Below, piece by piece: positions 10,912 through 22,656 of a stretch of DNA of 64,000 nucleotides (positions within the stretch are counted from its first letter, which is position 1; the number at the start of each line of letters is the position of its first letter). This DNA comes from Babesia bovis T2Bo. Taxonomy: Eukaryota; Apicomplexa; Aconoidasida; Piroplasmida; Babesiidae. Below the pieces are notes generated by a model that was not told where the DNA came from, ran no database searches, and was given only the letters and a program-made list of their open reading frames with translations. Made by a program: the position numbers and the translations under genes. The stretch spans positions 2,093,001 to 2,157,000 of the forward strand of contig NC_010575.1 in NCBI RefSeq assembly GCF_000165395.2. Direction: 5' to 3'.

Positions 10912-11997
10912 TCAAAAATGTTGTGAAAAGTAATAGAAATACAACAGTTGGACAGCAGTAGTCGTCATTGCCGAATAAAACTTTAAAGATATATCACTTT
11001 CAGCCTGACTAACATGAACAGGTGGAATAAACAGCAACACCGTAGAAGCACTTGTGATAATAAAGTATAAATACGTCAAACAGTTCATAACCCTCATCAA
11101 AGAAGATAAACTAGGAATGCAGAGGCGAAGAAGAGACATCCAAACACTCAACTTGCAAAATATTAATAATGGAATTTGCATATAACCACTAATCGATAAA
11201 AATGGTAAGTAACATGTATAACGATCGAATCCACAAATATATATACGACATAGTAACATGAATAATGACATCAAAAGAGAACAACACATGCAATGAAAAA
11301 GAAAATATAACCAAGTAGATAGCGATAGGAATCCTTCATTAATACCCAAATGATACTGATGAAGAACATACATCTTGAACATGACACCAGAGACCATTAT
11401 ATTTATCCATATGGGACCATAAAGGTCAGGATGACGCCAAATATCCCGCAGAGTTAAAAATATGGAGTGATCCGATTTGCAAAAATTATTCAAAATGCCC
11501 AAGCCGAAATTAGGCGCACTCCCAGATGACGATTCTTTAACGGAATTATTAGCCCCTCCATCGGAACTCTCATCATTAACAAAAGCATCAACAGGAGTTT
11601 CATTGTAGACATGACCCATATCATTCGTGTTAAGATCAATTTCCTCAGGTATCTCATCCAGTGAACCCACTATAGACCTTCCATATTTCGTCATACAGTC
11701 AATTAAATCGCTAATAGGCTGGATCATAGAAGTAACATAATTAAAATATGACGTAGAATCATCTGATTTGTAACATGTATACGATATTAAACAAGCTTTG
11801 CACCGCTTTCCGTAATCATACTGACTAAGGTCAAACGAAGGCTTGAGCCATAACAATGGACCATCCAATGTTGCCGCGGGAGCTGATGCCTCAAGGTCAA
11901 GAATAACTCCCTCAGGAATCACATCTGAACTACTCGCCTCAACCGTAACAGGGTCATTGCCAACGACAGCTTCTGAAGCAGAATCCATCTCTGCCAT
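10912..11997 (-). CDS. Yip1-domain membrane protein (YIPF family)
   Basis: Single exon, 361 residues, ATG at 11997. The soluble acidic N-terminal half is followed by DIWRHPDLYGPIWINI (about residue 180-195). This is the signature that opens the Yip1 domain (pattern DLYGPFWI). About five hydrophobic segments then run to the C-terminus. YIPF proteins are Golgi/ER membrane proteins that interact with Rab GTPases and act in vesicle traffic. The CxxC in the N-terminal part (KRCKACLISY) is not a general family feature. Subfamily assignment is not possible by eye. Confidence 0.8.
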   Translation of the reverse strand: MAEMDSASEAVVGNDPVTVEASSSDVIPEGVILDLEASAPAATLDGPLLWLKPSFDLSQYDYGKRCKACLISYTCYKSDDSTSYFNYVTSMIQPISDLIDCMTKYGRSIVGSLDEIPEEIDLNTNDMGHVYNETPVDAFVNDESSDGGANNSVKESSSGSAPNFGLGILNNFCKSDHSIFLTLRDIWRHPDLYGPIWINIMVSGVMFKMYVLHQYHLGINEGFLSLSTWLYFLFHCMCCSLLMSLFMLLCRIYICGFDRYTCYLPFLSISGYMQIPLLIFCKLSVWMSLLRLCIPSLSSLMRVMNCLTYLYFIITSASTVLLFIPPVHVSQAESDISLKFYSAMTTTAVQLLYFYYFSQHF

Positions 11998-12471
11998 CTA
12001 TAGACATCTCAATAATGTTGTGCCATAGATAAATATACCCATGAATCATAAACTAATGATTTATTCAAAGAAGCAATAGGACTAGAGCAATGTAAATGAA
12101 TAGCAATATTGAGTGCCATAAGCGCGCGCGCCCAGGCGGGTAGAGATAAAGAACGAACACATCACGCAATAATACCAACACATTTATACATTACCATTGT
12201 CAGATTGTATTAATCACTGAGATGACACTAAACCTGTGCGTTAACGTTCGTACAAGCCTATAATAGATCAGTATCTAGAAGGTTATATAGAACGGTTACA
12301 TTCACATCTGTTATTAACGATTTAAAGCATGGAACATCTTACAAATTCGGAGGATGAGAATTTTAACTTCATATAGATTTGCTAGCGTAATCTAAGAAAT
12401 ATGATAACAGAAACTGAGGTGATGTATAATCAGTGGCTAACAGTATTATATGCCTAGGATTATTTCTGAAG
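11998..12471. other. Divergent intergenic promoter region with a CpG-alternating patch
   Basis: Lies between divergent genes (Yip1-like minus, helical protein plus). It is AT-rich except for an alternating CG stretch and flanking GC-rich bases at about 12121-12140. No RNA gene was recognised. It may contain both promoters. Confidence 0.55.
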
Positions 12472-15400
12472 ATGACGCAAGAACAACCGGCTAAAAGGCA
12501 CTGCACAGCAAGTGTACGCAAAAGACTGTTACAGGCTACGAAAGAGCTCTGCGCAAAGAAACTCTCGGAACTTACTGATGATGAAATACTGTCGTTTATG
12601 AAGGCTATAGGATGGCCAAAAAATATATCGTCAGCGTTGGAATCTTTTGCTACGGAAGGAAACTTACTTATGAGTATATTGAACAGAATGTTAGTACAAA
12701 TGAAAAGATGGATGACAGTACGACCTGTGGAGTCTTCTGACAATGCTGATGCGATCACATTACCTAGAGCTACTGTATTCCGGACAGTAGAAATTAAATT
12801 CATAGCCTATATGGTAGCTCATATATCCGATATAAACGCTTTACATCCGCATTCACACCTGTTAATGAAAATGTCAATGTTCGACAGTAACGAGAAGAAG
12901 CAAACAACATCGCAGCAGGTAACAGACAAAATATGCATTGAATCATTGCAAATACCGTCCGCGGAAAATGTACTAGGAACTTATAGAGAGTCTATAGAAG
13001 CAGTAACATACCTTTTAAGCGTGATACACTACGGTAATAAGCATGATGGAACCGTTCGTACCAGCAATCGATTATATGTAACATTAAGTATCAATGAGGT
13101 AGCCCAGAGGCTAATAGAAGATATCAATGTATACATAAAATGGAACGAGGTATTTCAAGCTTTAAGAATAACCCAGATAAACAAGCCGGTCATAATACAA
13201 GTCATACATATAACAATCAGCCTGCTGGAACATATGACCATAATCGCTGAAATACTGAAATCGCAACTGGAAGATGCCACAAACGCCAAGCATGCATATA
13301 ATTGCGCAGCACAGATGCTATTCACACATCTAATGACAATGCAATCTGAACTTGAAGATTACCGAACGCATAGCACACTAGTGTTCAAACGCTACAGACT
13401 GTCTAACAAAGAATGTAGCTTGGAAAAGGTAGAACAACGGATCAATAATGCAGTAATTACTCTACGAACGCTAGTTACATTCCCTTTAACGAAAAAATAT
13501 ATACCAGGGCTCAAACAAATGCTAGAATCCAATGAATATGAAGACTTGATGGATATGGATCAACTGGGTAATATGGACCTAGACGACTCGTCAGTTACAT
13601 ACAACCGAAGGTTCATACTTAACATAGTGCAAACTATGCACAGAGCAGAGAGTGATGCCGATATGACCCAATGTCTAAGGGGGCTTGCAACAGAAATACC
13701 CGATATATTAGAAACGATTATGGATGCATTAAAGACGAACGAGCGTCTTGAAAGTGATATATCCCACTATGGAGCACTGCTTTATGGATTACTGGCACCC
13801 TTGATAATGAGAATGGCACGGCGTTTACTGTCAACTGATTTCACAGATTACCAAATATTTCACCAATGGGCAATCGTAGCAGAAAGCGTGGACACTTTTT
13901 GCAAATTGTTAAATGTTACAAATAAAAGACATGTTCTGATACACTCAGGGGAAAAGGCCGCTATGGTGTCTAATATAAATAACCAAGCTTTTGCATTCGT
14001 AATCGATATGCTAACACTCTGCTATAATAAAATGTCCAAAATAAAAAGACGTAGAGTTATCATGGAAGATTATGAAAATGATACTAGTGCAATGAGATTG
14101 GCTATTAAAAGGGCCATCCAAGAGAATAAATGCCTAGAAACTGTTACTATTGTACATGTTGTACCTAGGCTGTGGGACTCAATGATGCTACTGGTGGCGT
14201 TGAGTTTGGAAAATGCAGATAAAAACATACAGCAAATATTAACACTGCTGTACCAGGATTCAATGCTCCACGAACCAGAGTACCATGAAGCAATATTCAA
14301 CATGCTTATAAAACCACAAGTGAAGTATCCACATAAAGCATCAAGCAACGCACAAGTATTCACAGCTAACCTAGTGTCGATGTATTCGGGAGCAAATGAT
14401 ATCAATGCTCTAATAGACCACATTGGAGAATTTGTAGAAGCAAGAGGTAATGAGTTAAAGCATTTTGCATTCATATCGCACCCACCAGCAATACTGGCTT
14501 TCTACGCTAGTTCGCAAGAGTCTACCGCATCGCAAATACCAATGGTAATTGACCGCTTCACCGAATGGCTCAAAAAAAAGAACGCTTTAAAATACATGGA
14601 GTACCCTCTAATGGCATATCTCAGAGGGATAGAACTTTCAGCGACCCTTGTTAACAAAGTGGATCATGCACTAGTACAAATTATGGATCTTGTTAAAATG
14701 GAAACCACACCCCAAGGAGTGCTTATGGCTATACAATTGTTAATCACCATAAGGAAAATATTTGCATGGTCAAACGATGATAACATACATACACGTTGGA
14801 AAGTACACGTGGAAACTATTGTTAACTGCGCAAAACGACTATGCGATACCGTAGAAAATGATTGCTCTACAGCAATATGGACTGCACTATTTTGGTTTGC
14901 GTACCACTTCAAGCTAATATCACGCGATAACCCAAATGATTATGCCCAAATGGAGCCCGTAATTGAATCGATTTTGGCTAAATTAAATGCAGTGGCGAAT
15001 GCCAACTTAGCGGATAATGAGTTTATAGACACTGTATGTGCATTGGCAATATCAAACGCACATGTATTTGAGGATTCCACTGCCTATGTTGCAATCATTA
15101 AATCAATATACCCATCATTGATCACTGAGGATATTAGCGCAACGTTGCTTAACAGACTCGTGGGTACAATAGATATACTAGCAAAGGATCGTAACTTGTT
15201 TGAGCAAGTATTGTCACCGGAGCTCTTAAATAAACTATTGATGAACTGCATAAACATGGACATGAAGTCCCAACTTAACGCCATAAGCATAGTTAAACTA
15301 GCTCTGGAGTATGTTACTGCACTATTTAGCCATCAAGACATGCAACACATAATGCAGTCGATTGTAAACCTTGCAGAAATGAATGCCACACAAGATGGTA

Positions 15401-17322
15401 TAAAAGAAAATACTAACTTAAGTATCGCTATATTGCAGCTCATGAACTTCATACTCAGGCGAGAAGATCAACTAGGAGTGACGCACTGCATAAACACGAT
15501 AATTACAGACTGTCAGAATGTGTTCAAAGAATCGGAATACAGCTCCAAGTTTATTGCAATGTTGAGTGCAGTTCTGCTGTCAGTGGATGTCAGTGAATCA
15601 TGTGATCTTCCACTGACACTGGAAGTAATCAAGGAGATGGCTAAAATATGTGATTTTATATTGACCAAACTACTAAGCGCACAGGAGTGTACAACAGAAG
15701 CTAATAAACAAAATATCGCAAAATTCATAAAGACAATTGGATCAAGTGGTGATCTGGAGATCCAATTAGCAATATTGCTTGCTGAGATAATAAAGAACAT
15801 GAGAGAGGAGAAACAGGAGTTAAAAGAACAAATACTAGATGCTGTGAAGCTAAAAGGCCACGTAACAGAGGCTATATCGGAAATGGTAGATACTATATCC
15901 GAAACGAAAACACCGGATAATGCAAATGTGATATACATTACCAGTGTAATATACTGCGCCGCTACTAGAGTTAATAAGGAGTCAGAGCCACTAAAAGATG
16001 TTGCCAAAGTGAATGAATATCTACCATGCACGATGGAGTTGCCATCAGAGATTTTATCACGCGTTTACGAAGCGCTGCTTGAAGTAGTATATCAATTCGT
16101 ATTACACGCAAACGAAGACGATATACTAAAAAACACGATTGACGCACTGTTTGTGCTCATAGAATTGCAACAGTGTTTATGCGTCAAAAGACAAGGACTA
16201 CAAGGATTTCCAGGAGAACATCTGGAGACATTTAAATCGCTTTGCGGATGTGATATTGGGAAAATGTCACAAATAGTAGAAATTATACTGGATATCGCAG
16301 AACCGATGGAATTGTGGGAAAATATCGTAAAACGTTTGGAGTACCTATACGATAGTGCAGAAAAACAACCAGAAACATATAAATGGATGTCCAGAGCTGC
16401 TGTCCTTGAAGTCGTGATGTTGTTTGTTGATAGAAATAATCTCAAAACTATATATGGACTCAAGAAAAAGGAAAGGAAAAACGTGCTTAATGAACTAAAT
16501 ATGTTTATTGTAATGCACTTACAGCATATGGAAGTTCTTGCAAACGATCACAAAAAGTGCGAAAATGCAGAAGTCGCTTACTGGTTGGTTATCAATCTAC
16601 TTACTAATATCGCAGTGTCAATCAAAATAGTTTCGTTCACCAGGTTCCAAGGTAGGTTAATTCAATAACAAGTCACAGAGCACAGTCAATAAAACTATGC
16701 ACAATATGTACTGCAAGATGGTAGAACATTTAATTAATCTTGGGAATCTTGGAATAAGGATTATGGCCTACTTCAAACGAGAAAGTTTTAACCAGCCTGC
16801 ATTCAAACAGGTTGCGTCATGCGTATACATTAGTGTATACAGCTGCATACGCATAGGTAAGACTAGATACTAAAAATCGATATGCTTTCAGGGGAAGGTA
16901 TGGGTGATGCACAAATAGCGAAACTAGTCAGACCGTGGATGAAACGCATACATATGATCACACATACTATAAACCAGTTTGTTGCACTACTGCACAATCA
17001 TGATGCCGACATGTTTGCATATGTAGCGCGTTGGATGGACGTCATGGCACATACGCAACTAGTGGATGCTACACAATGGTACATTCCGCACATCCTATGC
17101 TTAATAACACAAACGTGGTACAAAGTCAACAAGGCCATGGCGAATGAACAAGAACATCAATTGGATGTTATCAGAAGTAATAAATTACTAAAGTCATGTG
17201 TGACAGAGTCCATTGGAGCATGTGAACATCACGCTGCCAAAACACTTTTCCTCATCCTGCCACCTGATATTAGAGCATTCATCAAGGAAAATTCACGTAT
17301 ATTCAATCGCACAGAAAGCTAA
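12472..17322 (+). CDS. Large alpha-helical protein, unknown function
   Basis: Three exons: 12472-16651, 16686-16856 and 16892-17322, with introns of 34 and 35 nt, giving 1593 residues. The start is the ATG at 12472; the frame extends 13 codons upstream only through a GTG. The sequence is almost entirely amphipathic helix (Leu, Ile, Ala, Glu, Lys, with few Gly or Pro), as in HEAT/ARM-type scaffolds. It has no visible catalytic motif, membrane segment or signal peptide. A short basic, nuclear-localisation-like stretch (KRRR) occurs about one third in, and a basic cluster (AKRHCTASVRKR) near the N-terminus. I do not recognise the family. Its last 20 bases overlap the 3' end of the convergent LSM11-like gene. 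Confidence 0.85.
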
Positions 17323-18034
17323 CAACGTTAGATCCACTGTAACAGTGACTTAAATATTGCATTAAAAACATACCTGATGTAGATAAAAGGCAAATTGCCC
17401 CCCTCTTCTACTTTCACATCACTAAGTATTACGTTAGAATCACGGTCAAAAAACATTAAACGACCACGATATTGCACACATGTGTTGCCAGATGATGTCC
17501 TTACATTGGCCGTAATATACCTATCTGCAGCATAAGCCAAACGCAAAAAATTATAGCACCCGTTCCGAGTTACTGTGTACCCAGTAAGACGGAGCTCCAA
17601 AAGACGTTTCGATAACTCAGCCTCGCCCTTTGAACGTTCCACAAATATGTGAAGATCTACATTATGTAAACGACAAACTTGTAACATACCATTCTTCAAA
17701 CGATTTCGACGAACAATGGAAGGGGATTCAGTATTTGTCGAAGATTCATCGCTAAAACTACTGACAGGCTGAAATGACCATGGAAGAAGAAAACGAGCAT
17801 GCGATAATCGTCCAATTGACAGTCGGGAGTCCCTAAGCTCCCATATTTTCCGGTGAAGAGCCTAAGAATCTTTAGTAGACATATGTGTTAACCTGCCTCT
17901 TCAGAAATGCTATCTAGCAATGCTGAATAGAAACGATCCTTTATAGGGTCAAAAACTACATTATTAGATTCATTTAGCAATGATAGAGCGTCGAAATGTG
18001 GACTCAAAATGTTAAAACGTTCTTCCCGTTCCAT
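17303..18034 (-). CDS. LSM11-like Sm-fold protein
   Basis: Three exons: 18034-17897, 17861-17374 and 17336-17303, giving 219 residues. The introns are 35 nt (GC-AG) and 37 nt. Near the N-terminus, ILSPHFDALSLL resembles the SPRFDPLLALY-type motif that opens LSM11. The Sm1 motif follows (ANVRTSS...YRGRLMFFDRDSNVILSDV), close to the LSM11 pattern R-T-x-G...G-x-L-x-x-F-D-x-x-x-N-x-x-L-x-D-V. The Sm2 motif (IYISGSNVVSFL) sits on the last exon. LSM11 is the U7 snRNP-specific Sm-like protein in histone pre-mRNA processing. Here the role is inferred; a divergent SmD-like or other Lsm protein is the alternative. The 3' coding end overlaps the neighbour by 20 bp. Confidence 0.7.
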
Positions 18035-18954
18035 GGGATGAAATGAAAGTACACACTATCATCCGCAATAGGCGGATTCATAACCGATAATCACTATACA
18101 CCATTGCTATTAAATATTAATTATGTAGCATTGATGCAATGGAATAATGTTAAACCTTATGTGTCTTTAGTCCGTATATAAGAATACCAATTTACCGACA
18201 CATCTACCAGAAAGTACCCAAAATAATATAAAAGAGCCCGAAATCAATGAAATGAAGTTTATATGAATATATTATAACATATATAGAAGCAATATCCGTT
18301 AATAACTAAGGTTTTATTCAGTCATATATAGTAAGACGTAACAGCAACAATGGCATCATTCATACAAAACTTAGACTTTAGAATTGTTAAAGATTCAATA
18401 AACATTAGATAGAGTCGTCTTTATATTCCAAGAGTGATGTATTATTGGATAAAATACGTTTCCAAAGCAGAAAGTGGCACAACTAATAAATACGCCGTGC
18501 TTCCAAAATGAAAACACGGGAAACTATTTTCTTTAGCACACATTGCAATCAGACATCGATGCTATAGTTGGATCTACAGAGAATTACTGTCTAAAATATG
18601 CTTGTCTGTAAATTAACGTATATATGTGTGATACTGCCTTGAATATATATTACAACGTTTCCGAGACGTAACTATGGTATCGAGATACGATTATTGAATG
18701 CGCAATGTACACGAAATATACGTTTAACCAGAGCAGAATAATGTGATAAACATAACGCAACCTAGTTTTATTCATAATTGTATATGACATACCTAAGACA
18801 TCACTGTACTAATTTAGCAGTAAATGAATAATAAACATCAAAGTTTTCACAGATTAATAACTTGTAGAGTAAATATATTGGCACTTAATTAGACTACAAG
18901 TACATTAATATTATCTAGGTAAAAGAAAAATAAGAGGAAGATTTTAGAGTGAAA
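18035..18954. other. Divergent intergenic region, about 920 bp
   Basis: Long AT-rich spacer between the divergent LSM11-like and WD40 genes, presumably holding both promoters. No open frame longer than about 20-30 codons was noticed and no structured RNA was recognised. Confidence 0.55.
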
Positions 18955-21486
18955 ATGCCTTCCCTGACAGGCGAAGTAATCAATAAATCCCAAATCGATG
19001 CGAACGATGGAAATCACGCGGAAGGTTATAAATATAACGATGAAAATATGAATAACACCAATGAAGGAGCAATAGACAGCATTGACAAAAAAGAATACAT
19101 TAATGTAGTACTTTCAAACATGGATATTGGAAATGCAAGTAGCGTAGCTCTCAAAAATTTTAATGTTGGCACGGAACCAAAACAAGGAGGAGAAGAAGAT
19201 GACCTAATTAACAAAATATATGATGAAATGAATACTGTCGAGCAACCTGGATCAATGGAAGGCTATGGACGAAATAAGATGCCAGCTGATGAAAATAGAG
19301 AGAGTGCATACTACAACAAAAATGATAACGCACATAACCACTATCTAAAGCACTTCACTGATGGCGCATATGTTGATAAAGCAATAGATGAAGATACAAC
19401 AGATGAAACTGACTTCAGCTCCGATGAACTATCCGAACAGAAGCATATTGAAACCGAAAAGGAAAGTTCTAGTATATTAACAGACAAACAAGAACGAAAT
19501 GATGTGTTGGAGACTGAATTTATTGCCGGAGTAAAGGAAGATTGTAAGACAGAAGAATACCCAATACAAATGTTGAGGGGACATGAGGAATTAGACACAA
19601 ATCTTACACCAGATGAATCAAATACTAACGTAGCCGTCCATACTGGAGGTATTAACAATGAATCATTAGTGGAAACTGAAGAGACAAACACCTCTCTTGA
19701 TACATTAGATAGTACAGCACCGCCAGAGAACCTTAACCAGAAGCTCTCCAATGAAAATCCAACTGGAGACACTTACCAAGCGGATTCCGATCAAACAGTC
19801 GATGAAATAATATACAAAACACCGGAAAACCTAGAAGAAGTCACAGAACAAGTGACCCAAAAATCTGAATTCTTTTCAGTTTCAGGTGAGGTGGATGAAT
19901 CTAACGAAGATTTCCATGACGTTAACGATGATCCGACATATATTACAGAACAGATAGAGGAGATGAACAGTAAAAAACTGAGTGCAGGCTCTTTGGTTGA
20001 AGTTACCACAACAATCGAGCTGGATGATGCATTGGAACTTAGACGAGCTGGAGCTAGGCATTTTGGAAATAACAAAGACGAAGAAGATGTAATTGAGATA
20101 GAAAATGTAGCAATTGCAAAAGAACTTAGTGAACATACCTCAGAACTACTTAAGGATGGAAGACCAAAATCAAGCCCGTCAAAAGGGGAATCGGTAACAT
20201 CATTAAATCTGTCTGATAGTAAAAGCCTCCTCGCAGTGGGAACGTTAAGAGGGTCGTTAATAATATTCCAAACAAAGGATAGAAATATCACAAACAATGG
20301 ATATGGGACACCTTTAAAGCAAAAGAGGCAAGGTTTGACAACATTGCCCGATAGCATTTTATGGGTAGTGATGACCAGAAAACCAGCTGTAAGTGTAGAA
20401 GCGCATATAGGAGCTGTAAAGCACATATACATCATAGAAATGCAAGGCAATAATGATGGGTCAGCGAAAATTGTAACATCGGGGGATGACAACAATATCA
20501 GATTCTGGAACTTCAGCACTACAAGAGGACCTCCCACCCTAACGCTCATTGGTGCTCAATATGCAGCAGTTGAACCTATAGCGGTGGTACCAATAGTCAA
20601 CAAACACCAAATAATACTAGCAATGGCACATGGACGAATTGATTACTGGGAAATGTATGATAACAAAGACCTCCCAGTTCACATGACACAAAAAATGACA
20701 ATGAGGCAAACGAAGCATCATATTAAAACACAATGTGAAATATTGAACGTGGAGATATCACCGTCGGGGAAAACATTTGCGGTGGAGTCCACAGCAGGAT
20801 GGCTAATGCTATATGACTCCAATAAAAGAATTGCCGTAGGAGTAGCAGATTGCAGAAATAGAAAGGGGAAATGGAGAAGAGGGGCTAATGTAAATGGTGT
20901 ACATTGGAGTAAAAATGAAAGTTTAATACTAGTCACCACGGGTGATAACAGAATAAGAATGCTAACAACAAAGCCATACGAAGAAGATGAACTACTGGAA
21001 TTGGAAAAATTCAAAGGGCATATCAACGAACGTATGCGACTAAAAGCGGAATTTATAGGCAATAAGGAAGAATATGTGATTTGCCTATCAGAAGACCAGT
21101 CAGTATGTGTGTGGAAACATCATATCGATACAAGAAGGTCATCATTCAACGAAATAGATATAAAGCCCACAAACGCAGATTGCATGATATTCAAGTATGA
21201 GGACCAACCAACTATCAACCATATGTGCATCTTCAACCCGGGAGAGTGGAAGCAGGTTAGACAAATCATAATACAACAACAAAGGCAATATGGAGTTGAA
21301 GCCAGCAAGCTACCAATATCCAAATGTGGCTGCCTACCGTGGGTTCAACCATATACACATCCTGAAACCACAAATGTGACGAATATTGACACAAATGACC
21401 ACATACTCATTGCTGCACCCAAGGATGACAAAACACTACGCTACTCACTTATAGCAATAAGCACACTCAAAGCAGCGTTTAGTTAA
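18955..21486 (+). CDS. WD40-repeat protein, WDR44-like, with acidic N-terminal half
   Basis: Intronless, 843 residues. The start is the ATG at 18955, two codons after a non-ATG upstream frame start. Residues 1 to about 410 are acidic and probably disordered (Glu, Asp, Asn, Thr rich). From about 415 a WD40 propeller is visible: SLNLSDSKSLLAVGTLRGSL, HIGAVKHIY...SGDDNNIRFWNF, then FKGHINERMRLKAEF...LSEDQSVCVWKH. The GHxxERxxLKA/SEDxxVxxWK stretch is like the last repeats of WDR44-type proteins, which link Rab11 and phosphoinositides to membrane traffic. That functional transfer is inference. There are no membrane segments. Confidence 0.8.
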   Translation: MPSLTGEVINKSQIDANDGNHAEGYKYNDENMNNTNEGAIDSIDKKEYINVVLSNMDIGNASSVALKNFNVGTEPKQGGEEDDLINKIYDEMNTVEQPGSMEGYGRNKMPADENRESAYYNKNDNAHNHYLKHFTDGAYVDKAIDEDTTDETDFSSDELSEQKHIETEKESSSILTDKQERNDVLETEFIAGVKEDCKTEEYPIQMLRGHEELDTNLTPDESNTNVAVHTGGINNESLVETEETNTSLDTLDSTAPPENLNQKLSNENPTGDTYQADSDQTVDEIIYKTPENLEEVTEQVTQKSEFFSVSGEVDESNEDFHDVNDDPTYITEQIEEMNSKKLSAGSLVEVTTTIELDDALELRRAGARHFGNNKDEEDVIEIENVAIAKELSEHTSELLKDGRPKSSPSKGESVTSLNLSDSKSLLAVGTLRGSLIIFQTKDRNITNNGYGTPLKQKRQGLTTLPDSILWVVMTRKPAVSVEAHIGAVKHIYIIEMQGNNDGSAKIVTSGDDNNIRFWNFSTTRGPPTLTLIGAQYAAVEPIAVVPIVNKHQIILAMAHGRIDYWEMYDNKDLPVHMTQKMTMRQTKHHIKTQCEILNVEISPSGKTFAVESTAGWLMLYDSNKRIAVGVADCRNRKGKWRRGANVNGVHWSKNESLILVTTGDNRIRMLTTKPYEEDELLELEKFKGHINERMRLKAEFIGNKEEYVICLSEDQSVCVWKHHIDTRRSSFNEIDIKPTNADCMIFKYEDQPTINHMCIFNPGEWKQVRQIIIQQQRQYGVEASKLPISKCGCLPWVQPYTHPETTNVTNIDTNDHILIAAPKDDKTLRYSLIAISTLKAAFS

Positions 21487-21778
21487 AATATAAAACCAAA
21501 ATCATCGTAACACATAATAAATTGTCAGAACGTTAGGATTATATTGATATAAAATCCATGATAAACGGTCTATAGCTGTGATCTCACTTAGACAAAGAAA
21601 AACAGGAATTATTAGCTAATTTTTTTTAATTTTTATCACTGCTGGTGCATTGTGCAGCGGAGAAACACCCGCCAGATACCATAGTAGCTCAACGTAACCG
21701 CGTCTTCCAAAACATATCCAACACACAAAACGCAGTTTATACCGAATATGTTCTTCAAAATATGAATTTAATTCACAA

Positions 21779-22310
21779 ATGGAAAAGATTGCGAGGGAAA
21801 TTCTTAGAAGGCAATATACAGGTACGGTTAACTATATAAATCGATATAGTATATCCAGAACTTACAAGAAGTGACAATTGTTACTTCTCCGTAGGACTGG
21901 AAGATGATGACCTTTTCAAGTGGAGAATCTGCTTCCAAGGTCCTTACGGAACGCCATTTGAAGGTGGTATATTCACGGTTATCACCACTTTCCCAAACAA
22001 CTTCCCAAATGATCCACCACAAATGAAATTCGAGCAGAAAATGTGGCATCCAAATATCTACCCTGATGGGCGAGTCTGCATTTCTATACTTCATTCAGCA
22101 AATTCGAATTTGTACAACGAACATGAGCGATCGGATGAACGTTGGAGACCAGTACTTAGCGTAGAAAGCATAGTCCTCAGTGTGATATCAATGCTAACGG
22201 AACCGAACATAGAGTCACCGGCTAATGTTGATGCCGCAGTACAGTTGAAGAAGGATCCGTTAGCATACAAGAGACAAGTACAAATGTATGCAAGGGAAAC
22301 GATGGTATGA
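21779..22310 (+). CDS. Ubiquitin-conjugating enzyme E2, UBE2G/Ubc7 type
   Basis: Two exons. Exon 1 is 21779-21821. Exon 2 starts at 21850 (28-nt intron) or 21859 (37-nt intron); both acceptors keep frame and both end at 22310, giving 167 or 164 residues. The E2 core is complete: helix 1 (MEKIAREILRRQYT), MWHPNIYPDGRVCISIL with the HPN motif and active-site Cys at about 91 (or 88), and a 13-residue acidic-loop insertion after the cysteine (HSANSNLYNEHERSDERW). That insertion is typical of UBE2G/UBE2R enzymes, which build Lys48 chains, often in ER-associated degradation. The C-terminal helix is SPANVDAAVQLKKDP. Confidence 0.88.
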
Positions 22311-22656
22311 TTATCCCGCAAGACATTCGTTGATCTAACAAATACATCCACCGAGATAATGGAATCATGATGAATTTTGACAACTACTTTGCCTTTATAA
22401 GCATATCTATCTTCGGGAGATTGTTTTGTATGTTCATGTTATACCTTAATCTAACAAGGCTGAAGCATATGAGTATCAAACCGCTCTCTCATCAACAGAA
22501 CAGGTGACACGAATGTTTCACATGGGTTAAAGTTATCAAAATGGAAATATAATACAGTCAACTTGATAATGGCAGTTTGTGTCGGAGATCACGTATATCT
22601 GTGTAGGTCACGTATGACTCTAAAGGGGGCACAAGAATGTGCTAGTAGAAGAGGAA
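22311..22656. other. Convergent spacer with a possible small transmembrane ORF
   Basis: A plus-strand frame (ATG 22367, stop 22505-22507, 46 codons) contains a hydrophobic stretch (IFGRLFCMFMLYLNLT). It could be extended by an intron ending near 22560. There is no recognisable homology and it may be chance in AT-rich 3' flanking DNA. Otherwise the spacer holds the 3' flanks of the convergent E2 and SART3-like genes. Confidence 0.3.

Noticed and set aside
12433..12471. Longer N-termini beginning at GTG or TTG (also at 7702, 18949, 27407 and 51204)
   Set aside because: Eukaryotic nuclear genes start at ATG; in each case the next in-frame ATG gives a sensible protein start.
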